64,000 bases of DNA from CBFHTC01 sp965658815 (GTDB lineage Bacteria; Pseudomonadota; Alphaproteobacteria; Rickettsiales; Rickettsiaceae): contig CBFHTC010000001.1 in assembly GCA_965658815.1 (NCBI GenBank), positions 174,640 to 238,639 of the forward strand. Direction: 5' to 3'. The notes beneath the pieces were generated by a model, which was not told the DNA's origin, did no database searches, and saw only the letters and a program-made list of their open reading frames with translations. Position numbers and translations under genes: made by a program. Within the stretch, counting starts at the first letter, position 1, and every line of letters begins with the position of its first letter. Of this stretch, positions 26,125-35,188 are shown piece after piece.

Positions 26125-28275
26125 TTAAAATTTTAATTTGTAATTAAAAAATATGTGCTTGGAAATGAAATTAGGTAATATCTTATACAAAGGAGTTATA
26201 TAAAATTTAGAGTTTATATTACCTTCTAATTGTTTTATATCGAAATCACATAATATGTCTTTTATGTATAGAAAGCTTGATTTTAAAACTCCTTTTTCAA
26301 GCCATATATTATTGTTTATATATTTTATATCGGATTGAAATGATATATTGGAGATAAAGTTAAATAGATAATATTGTGGCAAATACTTTGATATTGCTAT
26401 TTTATTTAGTTGAATATTTAATATTCTCACATCTCCTCTATAAACATTATTGATTTTTTTCATATTTAATATTAAATGCTCATTTGATGTAAAATTATAA
26501 TTGAAAATTAGATCATTAACGATAATATTTATATCTTTGATATCGCTTCTTATATATTCATTATTCTTTTCTATATAGTTTTTATAGTTATTAAAAATAA
26601 AATTTAATTTTAAAACCTCTTGATCGTAAAAAAGATTCAAGTCTTGATAATTATTTTCTTTTGTAATGATATTGTCTATATTGATACTGATTTTATTATT
26701 TACTTCAGAATTAATATAGTTTGTTTTTAGCTTCATTTTATTATTGCGGTCAGTCTTGTTATTTAAAATTTTGATTGATTTAGCATCTAGTGATTTTGCA
26801 TAGAGTTTGATATATGAGTCAGTTTTTATTGCGGCTTTTTTATAAAAAAATAAATTGAACTTTTTAGTATTGTGATGATTTAAATTTTTGATTGTAAAAA
26901 ATATGTGATTATCATGAATGTTTAGTAATATTTGATCATAATTAATATTTGTATTTTCTACATCAATATTAATTTTGTTCATTCTATTGATTCTTTGTAC
27001 TTCTAATGTTAAACCAAGAGGTTTATTGATATTGCTGAAATTAATAAAAGGTATCTTTATATTACTTTTAGATAAATCAATTTTTGTAAAAAATGGTCTA
27101 TTTTTATCTTTAAGGCAATTGAAATTCATTTCAATATTAGAATTTAAAATTATTAAGTTATTTGCAAAAAGCTTGAGTGATTGATCAGATTGTAGTTTAA
27201 TTTGATGAAAAAGATTATCTGTATTATTACATATTATCTTATCGTTATCTAATATGCGATATTCTATATTCAAAAGTTTATCTTGTATATTTAAAGTTCC
27301 TTTTAGTTCAGTCTTATTGCGATTTATGTTAATTGTTGTATTTATATTTGAATTATTTACTCCATATTTATATAATTCCGTAATAATACCATTGTTTAAG
27401 TTTCCTACAATATTAATATCTTCTAACTGATTTTTTTTTATTTCTATCACTCCTTTTGCTTTAACTTGAAAGACAGTATTATAAAAAATCTTAGGTATAA
27501 ATTCAAATAAATTTTGCTTTAAAAATATATCGCCTTTTAGGTCAGAGTAAATATATAATTTATTATTTTTAGCAATTATTTCATTTGTCATATCAATATC
27601 ATTATCTAATATATTGGATTTAATATTCAAAATATATTTACTATCAGTATAGTAAAATTCTAATTTTAAAACATCATTTATTAGTATTTTATTGTTGATA
27701 TGTAAAAATATTGAGCTCTTTGTAAAATCTTTAATATCAATGCTATTTTCCATATTCACGATTTGTAAATTATCCTTTTTGTATAAATGTTTGCTTCCAA
27801 CTGCTTTAAAGAAAATATTTTTATTTTTGATATCATTGATGATTTTATTATTTTGATATATGAGTTGAATATTTGAGGTTTCGATAAAATATATATTATG
27901 ATATGAAATAATAATATTATCTATATCTATTTTAATTTTATCATATTTTCCTGTGATGCTGCTTTGCAAGATTTTTAGTTTTAAATTATTAAATTCTACT
28001 TCTGCATTTTGGCAATTTAAGTAGTATTTTATTTCTAAATTTTGCAATATATTATATAAATTATACGATAATTTGCATTTCTCAATTGTGATATTTGATG
28101 ATTGGTAAGAAAAATAAATGGTAGATTGATTATTATTGGATATAGAATAATTGAGAATCGTAATAGGCATAAATATTGTGAGTATTTGGGCCAATATAAA
28201 TAGAAATATATTTTGAAAAAAGATAATTATTAATATTGATAGAGATATTAATACATATTTTATATTCTTTTTCAT
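26125..28275 (-). CDS. AsmA/YhdP-like membrane-anchored beta-rich protein
   Basis: The protein has 716 residues. One N-terminal membrane anchor (about 7-40) is followed by about 670 residues of short alternating strands rich in Ile, Asn and Lys (for example FNNLKLKILQSSITGKYDKI), the look of AsmA-type repeating-beta-groove proteins that carry lipids between the inner and outer membranes. Such proteins are conserved by shape more than sequence, so the call rests on topology and length, and TamB or another AsmA relative cannot be excluded. It is 43 bases downstream of the large virB6-like gene and divergent from the possible holB. Confidence 0.48.
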   Translation of the reverse strand: MKKNIKYVLISLSILIIIFFQNIFLFILAQILTIFMPITILNYSISNNNQSTIYFSYQSSNITIEKCKLSYNLYNILQNLEIKYYLNCQNAEVEFNNLKLKILQSSITGKYDKIKIDIDNIIISYHNIYFIETSNIQLIYQNNKIINDIKNKNIFFKAVGSKHLYKKDNLQIVNMENSIDIKDFTKSSIFLHINNKILINDVLKLEFYYTDSKYILNIKSNILDNDIDMTNEIIAKNNKLYIYSDLKGDIFLKQNLFEFIPKIFYNTVFQVKAKGVIEIKKNQLEDINIVGNLNNGIITELYKYGVNNSNINTTININRNKTELKGTLNIQDKLLNIEYRILDNDKIICNNTDNLFHQIKLQSDQSLKLFANNLIILNSNIEMNFNCLKDKNRPFFTKIDLSKSNIKIPFINFSNINKPLGLTLEVQRINRMNKINIDVENTNINYDQILLNIHDNHIFFTIKNLNHHNTKKFNLFFYKKAAIKTDSYIKLYAKSLDAKSIKILNNKTDRNNKMKLKTNYINSEVNNKISINIDNIITKENNYQDLNLFYDQEVLKLNFIFNNYKNYIEKNNEYIRSDIKDINIIVNDLIFNYNFTSNEHLILNMKKINNVYRGDVRILNIQLNKIAISKYLPQYYLFNFISNISFQSDIKYINNNIWLEKGVLKSSFLYIKDILCDFDIKQLEGNINSKFYITPLYKILPNFISKHIFFNYKLKF

Positions 28276-28327
28276 TGAAAAATTCTATTTTTTAAATTAG
28301 TATAATGTTACTACATATCTTCTTAAA

Positions 28328-28933
28328 ATGAAATATAATTTACAATCTATAGAACAATTTTTAGATAAAAAGTTAAATTTAGTCATTATCTCGCAAAATA
28401 TATCTAAAGTACTTGAAGATATTCAAAAAAATAATTTAAGTATAATATTATTGCAAGATTTATCTATTGATTGTTTAAGAAGTTTAGTGAATTACTCAAA
28501 TAAAAATATTTATATTATAAATAAACCTTTAAATTTAATTCAGTCTTCTGTTTTGTTAAAGCCAATTGAAGATCATGGTATTTGTTTTGTCTTTATTGTA
28601 TCTTCGCTTAAGGAAATTTCATCGGGATTATTATCTAGGTCTATTCTTATTTATGATGATATTAATGAAAATACTTTTTTCTCAAAAGAAGATTTTATTA
28701 GTATTAATGCTTTTTTAAAAAAGGTTGAATTTGATCTCGATACTCCGTCTTATTCAATAAATGAAATAGGTTATAATCTCTTATTATATCTATATCAATA
28801 CTCTACACATGATTTATTTTATTTGTCTATGCAAGAAATTAATAAGATTTTATCAGAAGAACTTATTATATCTTGGCATATTAAAGTCGCAAAAATCATC
28901 AAAGCGATTTGGCCAATACTTATTAAGACCTAG
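28328..28933 (+). CDS. holB: Possible DNA polymerase III delta' subunit, reduced
   Basis: The protein has 201 residues. The middle reads LNLIQSSVLLKPIED, then FVFIVSSLKEISSGLLSRSI. That matches the delta' segment A-x-N-A-L-L-K-x-L-E-E-P, then F-x-L-x-x-x-x-x-x-x-L-L-P-T-I-x-S-R-C, including the sensor-like S-R. No P-loop or zinc module is seen upstream and the protein is about 100 residues shorter than typical HolB, so the N-terminal AAA+ part is reduced. If correct it belongs to the clamp loader. Its stop overlaps the end of convergent addA by 4 bases. Confidence 0.45.
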   Translation: MKYNLQSIEQFLDKKLNLVIISQNISKVLEDIQKNNLSIILLQDLSIDCLRSLVNYSNKNIYIINKPLNLIQSSVLLKPIEDHGICFVFIVSSLKEISSGLLSRSILIYDDINENTFFSKEDFISINAFLKKVEFDLDTPSYSINEIGYNLLLYLYQYSTHDLFYLSMQEINKILSEELIISWHIKVAKIIKAIWPILIKT

Positions 28934-31704
28934 TTTAGAAAAATATCTTGATAGCTAGAAAAGCAAATAATATATTTGTAAATTTTTTGATTAAAATAAT
29001 GTTCTAGTGCTTTTTGATAAAGATTTAGTTGATTTTCATATTTGTCTTTTTGATCGCGATTGTAGCGAAGTTTAAAGTCAACTATATATATTTTCTGATC
29101 TTCAAATATTAATAAATCAATTTGTATATATGACTTTTCGTAGTGTATTTTGTGCTCCAAGTAAATATTATTATTTTTTAAAGCTTTTTGAATTATATTT
29201 GATTTTTTCCAAATTGGTTCGATGATATCTTCAATTTGATTTTTATACTTTAGTTCATCTTCTGTAAAATATATATCATAAATCTTGGTGTCTTTTAATT
29301 CAAGTATTTTATTAAGTATTTTATGCATTAAAATACCTATTTTTTGATTTGATTCTTTATTTCTTGATATAGATATATCTTTATAAGAAAAACAAACATC
29401 TTTCATCTTTTGAGAAGAAATGTTATTGCTATACTTGATGCTCATTTTTGTAGATGACGTTTTGCTAAATTCTTTAATATTATCGCTATTATTTGATATT
29501 AATAAATCTGCCCATGAATTCTTTGCATAATCTCTGTTGCATATTGCAAAAATCTCTGTTTTTGCTCTTGTGATTGCTACATATAATAATCTTACATATT
29601 CTTCGTATTGAGCATTTAAATCTAAATTTTTAATTTCTTGAAAAATATTTCCTTTTATTTTATGGTTCCATAGAAATAAATTTTGTCCAAAAAATAAAAA
29701 TGAGTTTAAGGATGATCTTTTGTATTTTGTATCAGCTAAAATAATTACTTTTGCTTCTAGGCCTTTGGACCCATGCGAAGTTAAAATTTGTATTTTGTCT
29801 TTATTCTCTTCATGTATTTGAATATAAGTGTCTTCATTATAAATATTTGCTAATAATAAATATATTGAATGATATAAGTTCGCTAATTCAATAAATTTAT
29901 TAATAATTTTTTGATTTGTATTTTTATGCGCTAATGTTCGTTCAATAATATAAAATATAAAGCCTTCATAGTTTAATTTACTATATTGAATATTAAATTC
30001 ATTGAGAATTTGATATAAGTTTACATATTTTTCTTTGATTTCTGACCATAGGCTTTTATTGCTTTTATTGATACATAAATCTTCTATAGCTCGAAATGAT
30101 AAAAGTTTCTCTGTCTCGATTATTTTAAGTAAAGCAAAATCATTATCATTATTCAGGACAAACTCGCAAATATATAATATTTGCTTTATAAATTTATTAT
30201 CTTTTAAAAGCTCTTTATCAAAGTCTGAACATCGAATATTCTTTAATTTTAAATAATTAATTAATTCAACATATACAGTATTTCTCTTTTGAACAATAAT
30301 CATAATATCTGATAATTGATAATTTTCTGTTATTTTTTTTTGTATTATATCATATATAGCCAATACTTCTGGTGATATTGTATAAGTATATTCGTATAGT
30401 ATAGGCCATTGTGGGTTATCCTCTATTTTTTTATCACACAAAATTAACTGCACATTTCCTTTTGGTAAAAATGATTTTGTCGTCTGATATTGTAAAAATG
30501 GTATTTTGGAAAATATGTTATTTACAAGATTAATAATATTTACTGAATTTCTATAGGTGTGATTTAGCTCTTGTATCTCTACTGTTTCATTATTTTTATA
30601 TCTTTTGATTAGCTCTTGCATCGAATTTTGGTAAGATCCTTGAAAGCTGAAAATTGATTGTTTTGAATCTCCAACTATGAAAAATGATTTATGTTCTTCA
30701 TGCTCAATTTCTTCAATGATTTTAAATAATATTTGCCATTGTGATATACTTGTATCTTGAGCTTCATCAATTAAAATATGATCAAATGAGTTATAAATTT
30801 GATATAGATAATACTTATCTTCTAAATTTAAAATTTCTTTTGTCTTCTCTATTATATCATTATAATCTATCATATTATGTCTCTTTTGATATTTGTTATA
30901 TAATTTGAGTATTTTAAATATTATTTTAGACATTTTTATTGTATTTTCAACTCCTGCTAAAGTAAAGGCCTTGATAATTAAATGATCTAGCGCCTTTTGT
31001 ATCTCTACTAATTTTTTATTTTTTTTAAGTTCCATATTTTGTGTGTATAGCTCTTTGACGATCTCTATATAACTTTTGTTTACCTCATTCATTTCTTGAT
31101 ATTTTTTTTCAATCTGTATTTTTAGATCTTTACTATTACTACTTAATGATAAATTAAAAGATTTGTATAATTTATCTTTAAAATCTTTATCTAATATATT
31201 TTTAAATTTGTATTTATGTTGAATGATATCTCGTATAATACTCTTTTCTTTATGAAAATGAATTAATTTATACAACTCTTTTGGCGTTTTAATATAAGAT
31301 AAATTAATTTCAGTATTAATTGTAAAATGATTCATTTGATCAAAGCCGATATACGATAAAAACCATGTGCTAAAGGAATGAATTGTTTTAATTTGAACTT
31401 TATTAATATTTTCTAAATACTCTTGGAGCAATGATTTTGCTCTTATGGTTAGAGTATTTTTATTAATAGATATATTATATTTTTTTATATAATTCTTTAG
31501 TTCGTTATCATCTATATTTTTCCATTTAGTTAAAACATTGTGAAGTCTTTCGTGAATTTCTTCAATTGCCGCATTTGTAAATGTGATGACTAAAATTCGT
31601 GTGATTGAATTATTTATTAATAATAAATATAAAATGCGATCAATTAAAGTAAAAGTCTTGCCAGTGCCGGCCGATGCTAAAATGATTTGACTCTTTATCT
31701 TCAT
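28930..31704 (-). CDS. addA: Double-strand break repair helicase-nuclease AddA
   Basis: The protein has 924 residues. UvrD-type helicase motifs are in order: Walker A ASAGTGKT (10-17), motif Ia VITFTNAA, Walker B LIDEAQDT, motif III GDSKQSIFSFQG, HTYRNS, motif V ILTSHGSKGLEA, and VAITRAK. The C-terminus has the RecB/AddA nuclease signature: IVDFKLRY with the Asp and Lys, then YENQLNLYQKAL. AddA processes DNA ends for RecA loading together with AddB; addB is not in this window. It is shorter than most alphaproteobacterial AddA proteins (over 1100 residues). Confidence 0.88.
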   Translation of the reverse strand: MKIKSQIILASAGTGKTFTLIDRILYLLLINNSITRILVITFTNAAIEEIHERLHNVLTKWKNIDDNELKNYIKKYNISINKNTLTIRAKSLLQEYLENINKVQIKTIHSFSTWFLSYIGFDQMNHFTINTEINLSYIKTPKELYKLIHFHKEKSIIRDIIQHKYKFKNILDKDFKDKLYKSFNLSLSSNSKDLKIQIEKKYQEMNEVNKSYIEIVKELYTQNMELKKNKKLVEIQKALDHLIIKAFTLAGVENTIKMSKIIFKILKLYNKYQKRHNMIDYNDIIEKTKEILNLEDKYYLYQIYNSFDHILIDEAQDTSISQWQILFKIIEEIEHEEHKSFFIVGDSKQSIFSFQGSYQNSMQELIKRYKNNETVEIQELNHTYRNSVNIINLVNNIFSKIPFLQYQTTKSFLPKGNVQLILCDKKIEDNPQWPILYEYTYTISPEVLAIYDIIQKKITENYQLSDIMIIVQKRNTVYVELINYLKLKNIRCSDFDKELLKDNKFIKQILYICEFVLNNDNDFALLKIIETEKLLSFRAIEDLCINKSNKSLWSEIKEKYVNLYQILNEFNIQYSKLNYEGFIFYIIERTLAHKNTNQKIINKFIELANLYHSIYLLLANIYNEDTYIQIHEENKDKIQILTSHGSKGLEAKVIILADTKYKRSSLNSFLFFGQNLFLWNHKIKGNIFQEIKNLDLNAQYEEYVRLLYVAITRAKTEIFAICNRDYAKNSWADLLISNNSDNIKEFSKTSSTKMSIKYSNNISSQKMKDVCFSYKDISISRNKESNQKIGILMHKILNKILELKDTKIYDIYFTEDELKYKNQIEDIIEPIWKKSNIIQKALKNNNIYLEHKIHYEKSYIQIDLLIFEDQKIYIVDFKLRYNRDQKDKYENQLNLYQKALEHYFNQKIYKYIICFSSYQDIFLN

Positions 31705-31810
31705 AAAATTATCAATAAGATATATTTAGTATAATAGCTTAATTTCTAATGGTCAATAATTGATTTTTATATAAATAAATGGTATATTGTATAAAACCGT
31801 ATTTTATCTT

Positions 31811-32143
31811 ATGTATAAAAAATTATTTTTTGTTTTATCTACACTGTTTTGCTTGAGTAAAGAAGTTTCTACAAATGTTGATATAAAAAAAGTTTCTACA
31901 GATGTTGATATAAAAGAAGTTTCTACAAATAAAAATCCTATAGGTATGCCTCATTATGTTAGTTACCGCATCGAGAAGAATAAAAAATTAGTGGAGTATA
32001 GGTTAGTGCCTCCTTATATGATAAATGAACAGAAGTTGGAAGCTATTATAATGGATTTGTTTGATGAAATAAAATTATTAGATAAGGAGAGAGAGGAAAG
32101 AAGAATTCGTAATGCAAAGTATAAAAATAAAAAAAAAAAATAA
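31811..32143 (+). CDS. Small exported hypothetical protein
   Basis: The protein has 110 residues from ATG 31811; an in-frame ATG eight codons earlier gives a poorer signal. The start MYKKLFFVLSTLFCLS is a short signal peptide. A 9-residue unit with the pattern VSTNVDIKK is repeated twice and a third is begun. The conserved-looking core MPHYVSYRIEKNKKLVEYRL and a highly charged helical tail ending in Lys follow. I recognise no family. It lies 13 bases before miaA, so the two may be co-transcribed. Confidence 0.5.
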   Translation: MYKKLFFVLSTLFCLSKEVSTNVDIKKVSTDVDIKEVSTNKNPIGMPHYVSYRIEKNKKLVEYRLVPPYMINEQKLEAIIMDLFDEIKLLDKEREERRIRNAKYKNKKKK

Positions 32144-32156
32144 TTTAATCTAGAAG

Positions 32157-32996
32157 ATGCACATTATACTATATGGTCCTACCTTATCTGATAAATCAAA
32201 AATTGCTAACTTTTTTGCTAATAAATACAAATATCAAGTAGTTAATATAGATGCCTATCAAGTCTATAAAGAAATTCCTATTTTGAGTGCAGCGGATAAT
32301 TGCTATCTGTCAAAATATTATAGCGTCTATGATGATCCATATTCTATCGGTAAATTGCTTTTTAGTTTAAAAAATCTTCCTAAAAATCAAGATTATATCT
32401 TTGTAGGAGGAAGTTCTATGTATGCTCATAGTCTAAAAAATGGTATTCATCAATTACCTCCAGTGTCTAAGATAAATGTTCAGATTGCCACAGAAATGTT
32501 TTTCGCAAACAAAATTCAAGATGAAGGTTTTGTCACAGATTATTCAAATGCTCATAGAGTTATTCGGGATTATTCTTTTTTTTTAGAAACGGGATCTCAT
32601 TTGTCTGAGTATTATTCGCAAACACAAAAAATACATTTATTTAAAAATAGTACTTTTATTTCTGTAAATAGAGCAATATTTGATTTTGATAAAATAGAGT
32701 GTAGAATTGATAAGATGATTTCTCAAGGTTTATTTGATGAAATAAATGCTTTAGATTATGATAAATTAAGTGTTACAGCTAAAAAAACTTTAGGATTAAA
32801 TGATGTCTATGCTTATTTAAATAATGAAATTAGTTTAAATGTTATGAAAAGTAATATGATATCAAGTACAAAAAAATTGATTAAAAAGCAGAGGACTTGG
32901 CAGAGAAGTACTTTTAAATATTGCGATTCTTTATCAATTAAAGACTTTTATGATAAGAGATTTGATTTTAGAAAAAATTATCAGTTAAATATTTAA
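32157..32996 (+). CDS. miaA: tRNA dimethylallyltransferase, divergent
   Basis: The protein has 279 residues, shorter than usual (about 300-320). MiaA landmarks are recognisable in order: a P-loop region YGPTLSDKS, NIDAYQVYKEIPILSAA (family D-S-x-Q-V-Y-x-x-x-x-I-G-T-A), FVGGSSMYAHSLKNGI (family G-G-T-G-L-Y), ETGSHLSEYY, and KKQRTWQRS (family K-R-Q-x-T-W). Several normally invariant residues differ: the P-loop glycine is Asp, and the G-T-G-L-Y threonine/glycine are Ser. It would prenylate A37 of tRNAs reading UNN codons. The frame is intact, so it may be functional but altered. Confidence 0.8.
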   Translation: MHIILYGPTLSDKSKIANFFANKYKYQVVNIDAYQVYKEIPILSAADNCYLSKYYSVYDDPYSIGKLLFSLKNLPKNQDYIFVGGSSMYAHSLKNGIHQLPPVSKINVQIATEMFFANKIQDEGFVTDYSNAHRVIRDYSFFLETGSHLSEYYSQTQKIHLFKNSTFISVNRAIFDFDKIECRIDKMISQGLFDEINALDYDKLSVTAKKTLGLNDVYAYLNNEISLNVMKSNMISSTKKLIKKQRTWQRSTFKYCDSLSIKDFYDKRFDFRKNYQLNI

Positions 32997-33009
32997 AATT
33001 GACTGAACG

Positions 33010-33033
33010 ATCAATAATTTATCAGTTATTGAT
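33010..33033. terminator. Hairpin between convergent miaA and yqgE
   Basis: An 8-bp perfect inverted repeat, ATCAATAA (33010-33017) and TTATTGAT (33026-33033), with an 8-base loop. It lies just after miaA and overlaps the yqgE stop. Being AT-only with no strong T run, it is a weak candidate for a shared terminator. Confidence 0.3.
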
Positions 33034-33624
33034 TGAGAATATATAAGATTTATCTGGATTAATGCCTAATTTTTGCAATGACATATACCATTTTAATTTA
33101 TTTCTCTCAAAGAAGAGAATATTCTCAGAGGAATCTTGTACAATCCATTGATTTGTATTAATTTCTTCTTGAAGTTGGTCTTTATACCAATTTGTATGAC
33201 CCATAACGCATAAAAAGTTTTGAGGGCCAAGATTATTTTTTATATCCTCTATTATTTTTATATTGCTCGTCATATATATTTTTTCATTGATTTTTTGCGT
33301 ATGAGTTGAGTGATAATCATTTGAGTGTAAAATATATATTTTATTATAATCGATAGGTCCGCCTAAAAATAAATTTAAGTTAAAATTATAATCATCTTTA
33401 GCATGATATTCTGACATCATTTTCAAGACATCATTGATCGAGCTATTCTTTAAAACTTGATTAATGATTAATCCTTTTGTTTCTTGAGCATTTTGTTCAA
33501 TTATCAAAATAATTGATTGTGTAAAAATATCATTTTCATAAATGTTAGGGCTTCCAATTAAAAATTGTCCTTTTAAATCATTAAGGTCATATTTATAAAT
33601 CTGTTGTTTCCAAGATGAAATCAT
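33022..33624 (-). CDS. yqgE: YqgE/AlgH family protein (UPF0301)
   Basis: The protein has 200 residues. It contains LKGQFLIGSPNIYENDIFTQ, IILIIEQNAQETKGLIINQ, LFLGGPI and FLCVMGHTNWYKDQLQEEI, matching the conserved UPF0301 strands G-x-L-L-I-A-x-P, N-x-x-G-x-x-G-x-x-I-N and G-x-x-x-W-x-x-x-Q-L-x-x-E. The biochemical function is unknown; AlgH in Pseudomonas affects alginate regulation indirectly. It is cytoplasmic and convergent with miaA. Confidence 0.88.
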   Translation of the reverse strand: MISSWKQQIYKYDLNDLKGQFLIGSPNIYENDIFTQSIILIIEQNAQETKGLIINQVLKNSSINDVLKMMSEYHAKDDYNFNLNLFLGGPIDYNKIYILHSNDYHSTHTQKINEKIYMTSNIKIIEDIKNNLGPQNFLCVMGHTNWYKDQLQEEINTNQWIVQDSSENILFFERNKLKWYMSLQKLGINPDKSYIFSINN

Positions 33625-33686
33625 TTTGTGTGGTATAATGGTATATAGAGATATTATGCTATATTAATATTAATTCAAATTAAATT

Positions 33687-35039
33687 TTATAAAATTGGTA
33701 ATAAAAAATTTCTTGTGTTTTTTATATTTACTATTAGTGAGTATACTAGAAATAAATATACTAATAAAATAGTAAGATAAATATCTAAAGGAAAGTATAT
33801 ATTTATCTGAGGTATAAAAGATAAAAAGAAAAATATTACATTTAAAGAGTAGTTTAACAATATAATAAATATCGATTTTATTGGCATTATTAAAAACATT
33901 ATAATTAAAGGCATTATAATAATTGAGGTAATGGGTATAATAACAATATTTGTTACTAAGGACGATAGACTAATGTTTGAAAATTGATATAAACTTATTG
34001 GCGTTGTAAATATAAATAAATAAAATACCAAATACGGACTATTGCTGTATTTTAAAATTATGTAAACTGATAAAAATGATAATTGAAAAGAAGGATATAA
34101 AATATAATATGGAAATATTAAAAGTATGACAAAGGCGATAAAAAGTAAATTTTCCAATGTGTTTCTTGATTGATTTGTCAAGATGCTAAAGGCTAAAAAT
34201 AAATTCATATAAAAAGCACGAATGGATGATATTTTTCCGCCAGCTATTATCATATAAAATATAACTAAAATTAAAGAGATTAAGACGGATATTTGAAATT
34301 GTATTATTTGCAGATATGTATTACGAAAGGATACCAAGCTAAGTAATTTCTTAAATAACAAATATCCAAATAATAAAATACTTGAAACATGAAGCCCCGA
34401 AATACATAAAATATGCGAAATACCATAATTATTAAAAATATCTCGAGTTTCTTTTGTAAGCGCGTTTGTATCTCCTAATATTATACATAGTAGAATTGAT
34501 GAATGAGTAGAGTTAAATGAATATTCTATTATTATCTTTTTTAAATATTCTTTGAGTTTTTTTATTATGCTAAAAGAATTGTTTTGATAATAATTAATAT
34601 TTTTTATTTTTCCTATAAATAAAATGTTATTAATTTTATTATAAATATTATTTGTCTTTTTAACTGTAGCAGTTCCTTTAATATAATATTTATCTTGCAG
34701 TATGAAATTATTTTTATAAAATTTAATTTTAAAACTTTCTTTTTGATCTATGTATAAATAATAATTTTCATATTCTTTAATATAACCACATAAGTTAATT
34801 TTGTTATTTGTGATTGATTTATTTTGTATAAAAAAATGCGAATATGCGGTCATATAGGCTATACCGACAAAAGTGGTTAAGTATATTTTGTAGTTACTTC
34901 TAAATATATAAATCATAATCAGTATAAACAATATATATTTTTGAATATGATATGCAATAAATTCATTATGTAATGCTATTAAAATTCCAAACATAAAATG
35001 CAAAATCATCAATGAGATTTGCCTATTATGATGATTCAT
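33687..35039 (-). CDS. comEC: ComEC/Rec2-type competence channel protein, short form
   Basis: The protein has 450 residues. Two N-terminal helices precede a DUF4131-like soluble strand region (about 80-150). The competence domain then begins with LLCIILGDTNALTKETRDIF and FNNYGISHILCISGLHVSSI, diagnostic of ComEC (G-x-x-H-L-L-A-I-S-G-L-H). At least eight further membrane helices follow. The C-terminal metallo-beta-lactamase-like nuclease domain of full-length ComEC is absent. ComEC imports single-stranded DNA through the inner membrane in naturally competent bacteria; no other competence gene is seen here. Confidence 0.82.
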   Translation of the reverse strand: MNHHNRQISLMILHFMFGILIALHNEFIAYHIQKYILFILIMIYIFRSNYKIYLTTFVGIAYMTAYSHFFIQNKSITNNKINLCGYIKEYENYYLYIDQKESFKIKFYKNNFILQDKYYIKGTATVKKTNNIYNKINNILFIGKIKNINYYQNNSFSIIKKLKEYLKKIIIEYSFNSTHSSILLCIILGDTNALTKETRDIFNNYGISHILCISGLHVSSILLFGYLLFKKLLSLVSFRNTYLQIIQFQISVLISLILVIFYMIIAGGKISSIRAFYMNLFLAFSILTNQSRNTLENLLFIAFVILLIFPYYILYPSFQLSFLSVYIILKYSNSPYLVFYLFIFTTPISLYQFSNISLSSLVTNIVIIPITSIIIMPLIIMFLIMPIKSIFIILLNYSLNVIFFFLSFIPQINIYFPLDIYLTILLVYLFLVYSLIVNIKNTRNFLLPIL

Positions 35040-35188
35040 AGATACTAAATTTTAATTTAATAAAGTATATATTGATTTTAAAAGGATTTTGTAATATTAC
35101 ACTTATAATTAATAAAAAGAATTTAAAATTTCTATATATTATATTTGAATATATTGTATCTCATAGATTTTTTTGTTAAGATTAATAT

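Noticed and set aside
28930..31704. Plain UvrD helicase
   Set aside because: The C-terminal D-F-K and Y-x-x-Q-L nuclease motifs identify it as AddA/RecB-type.
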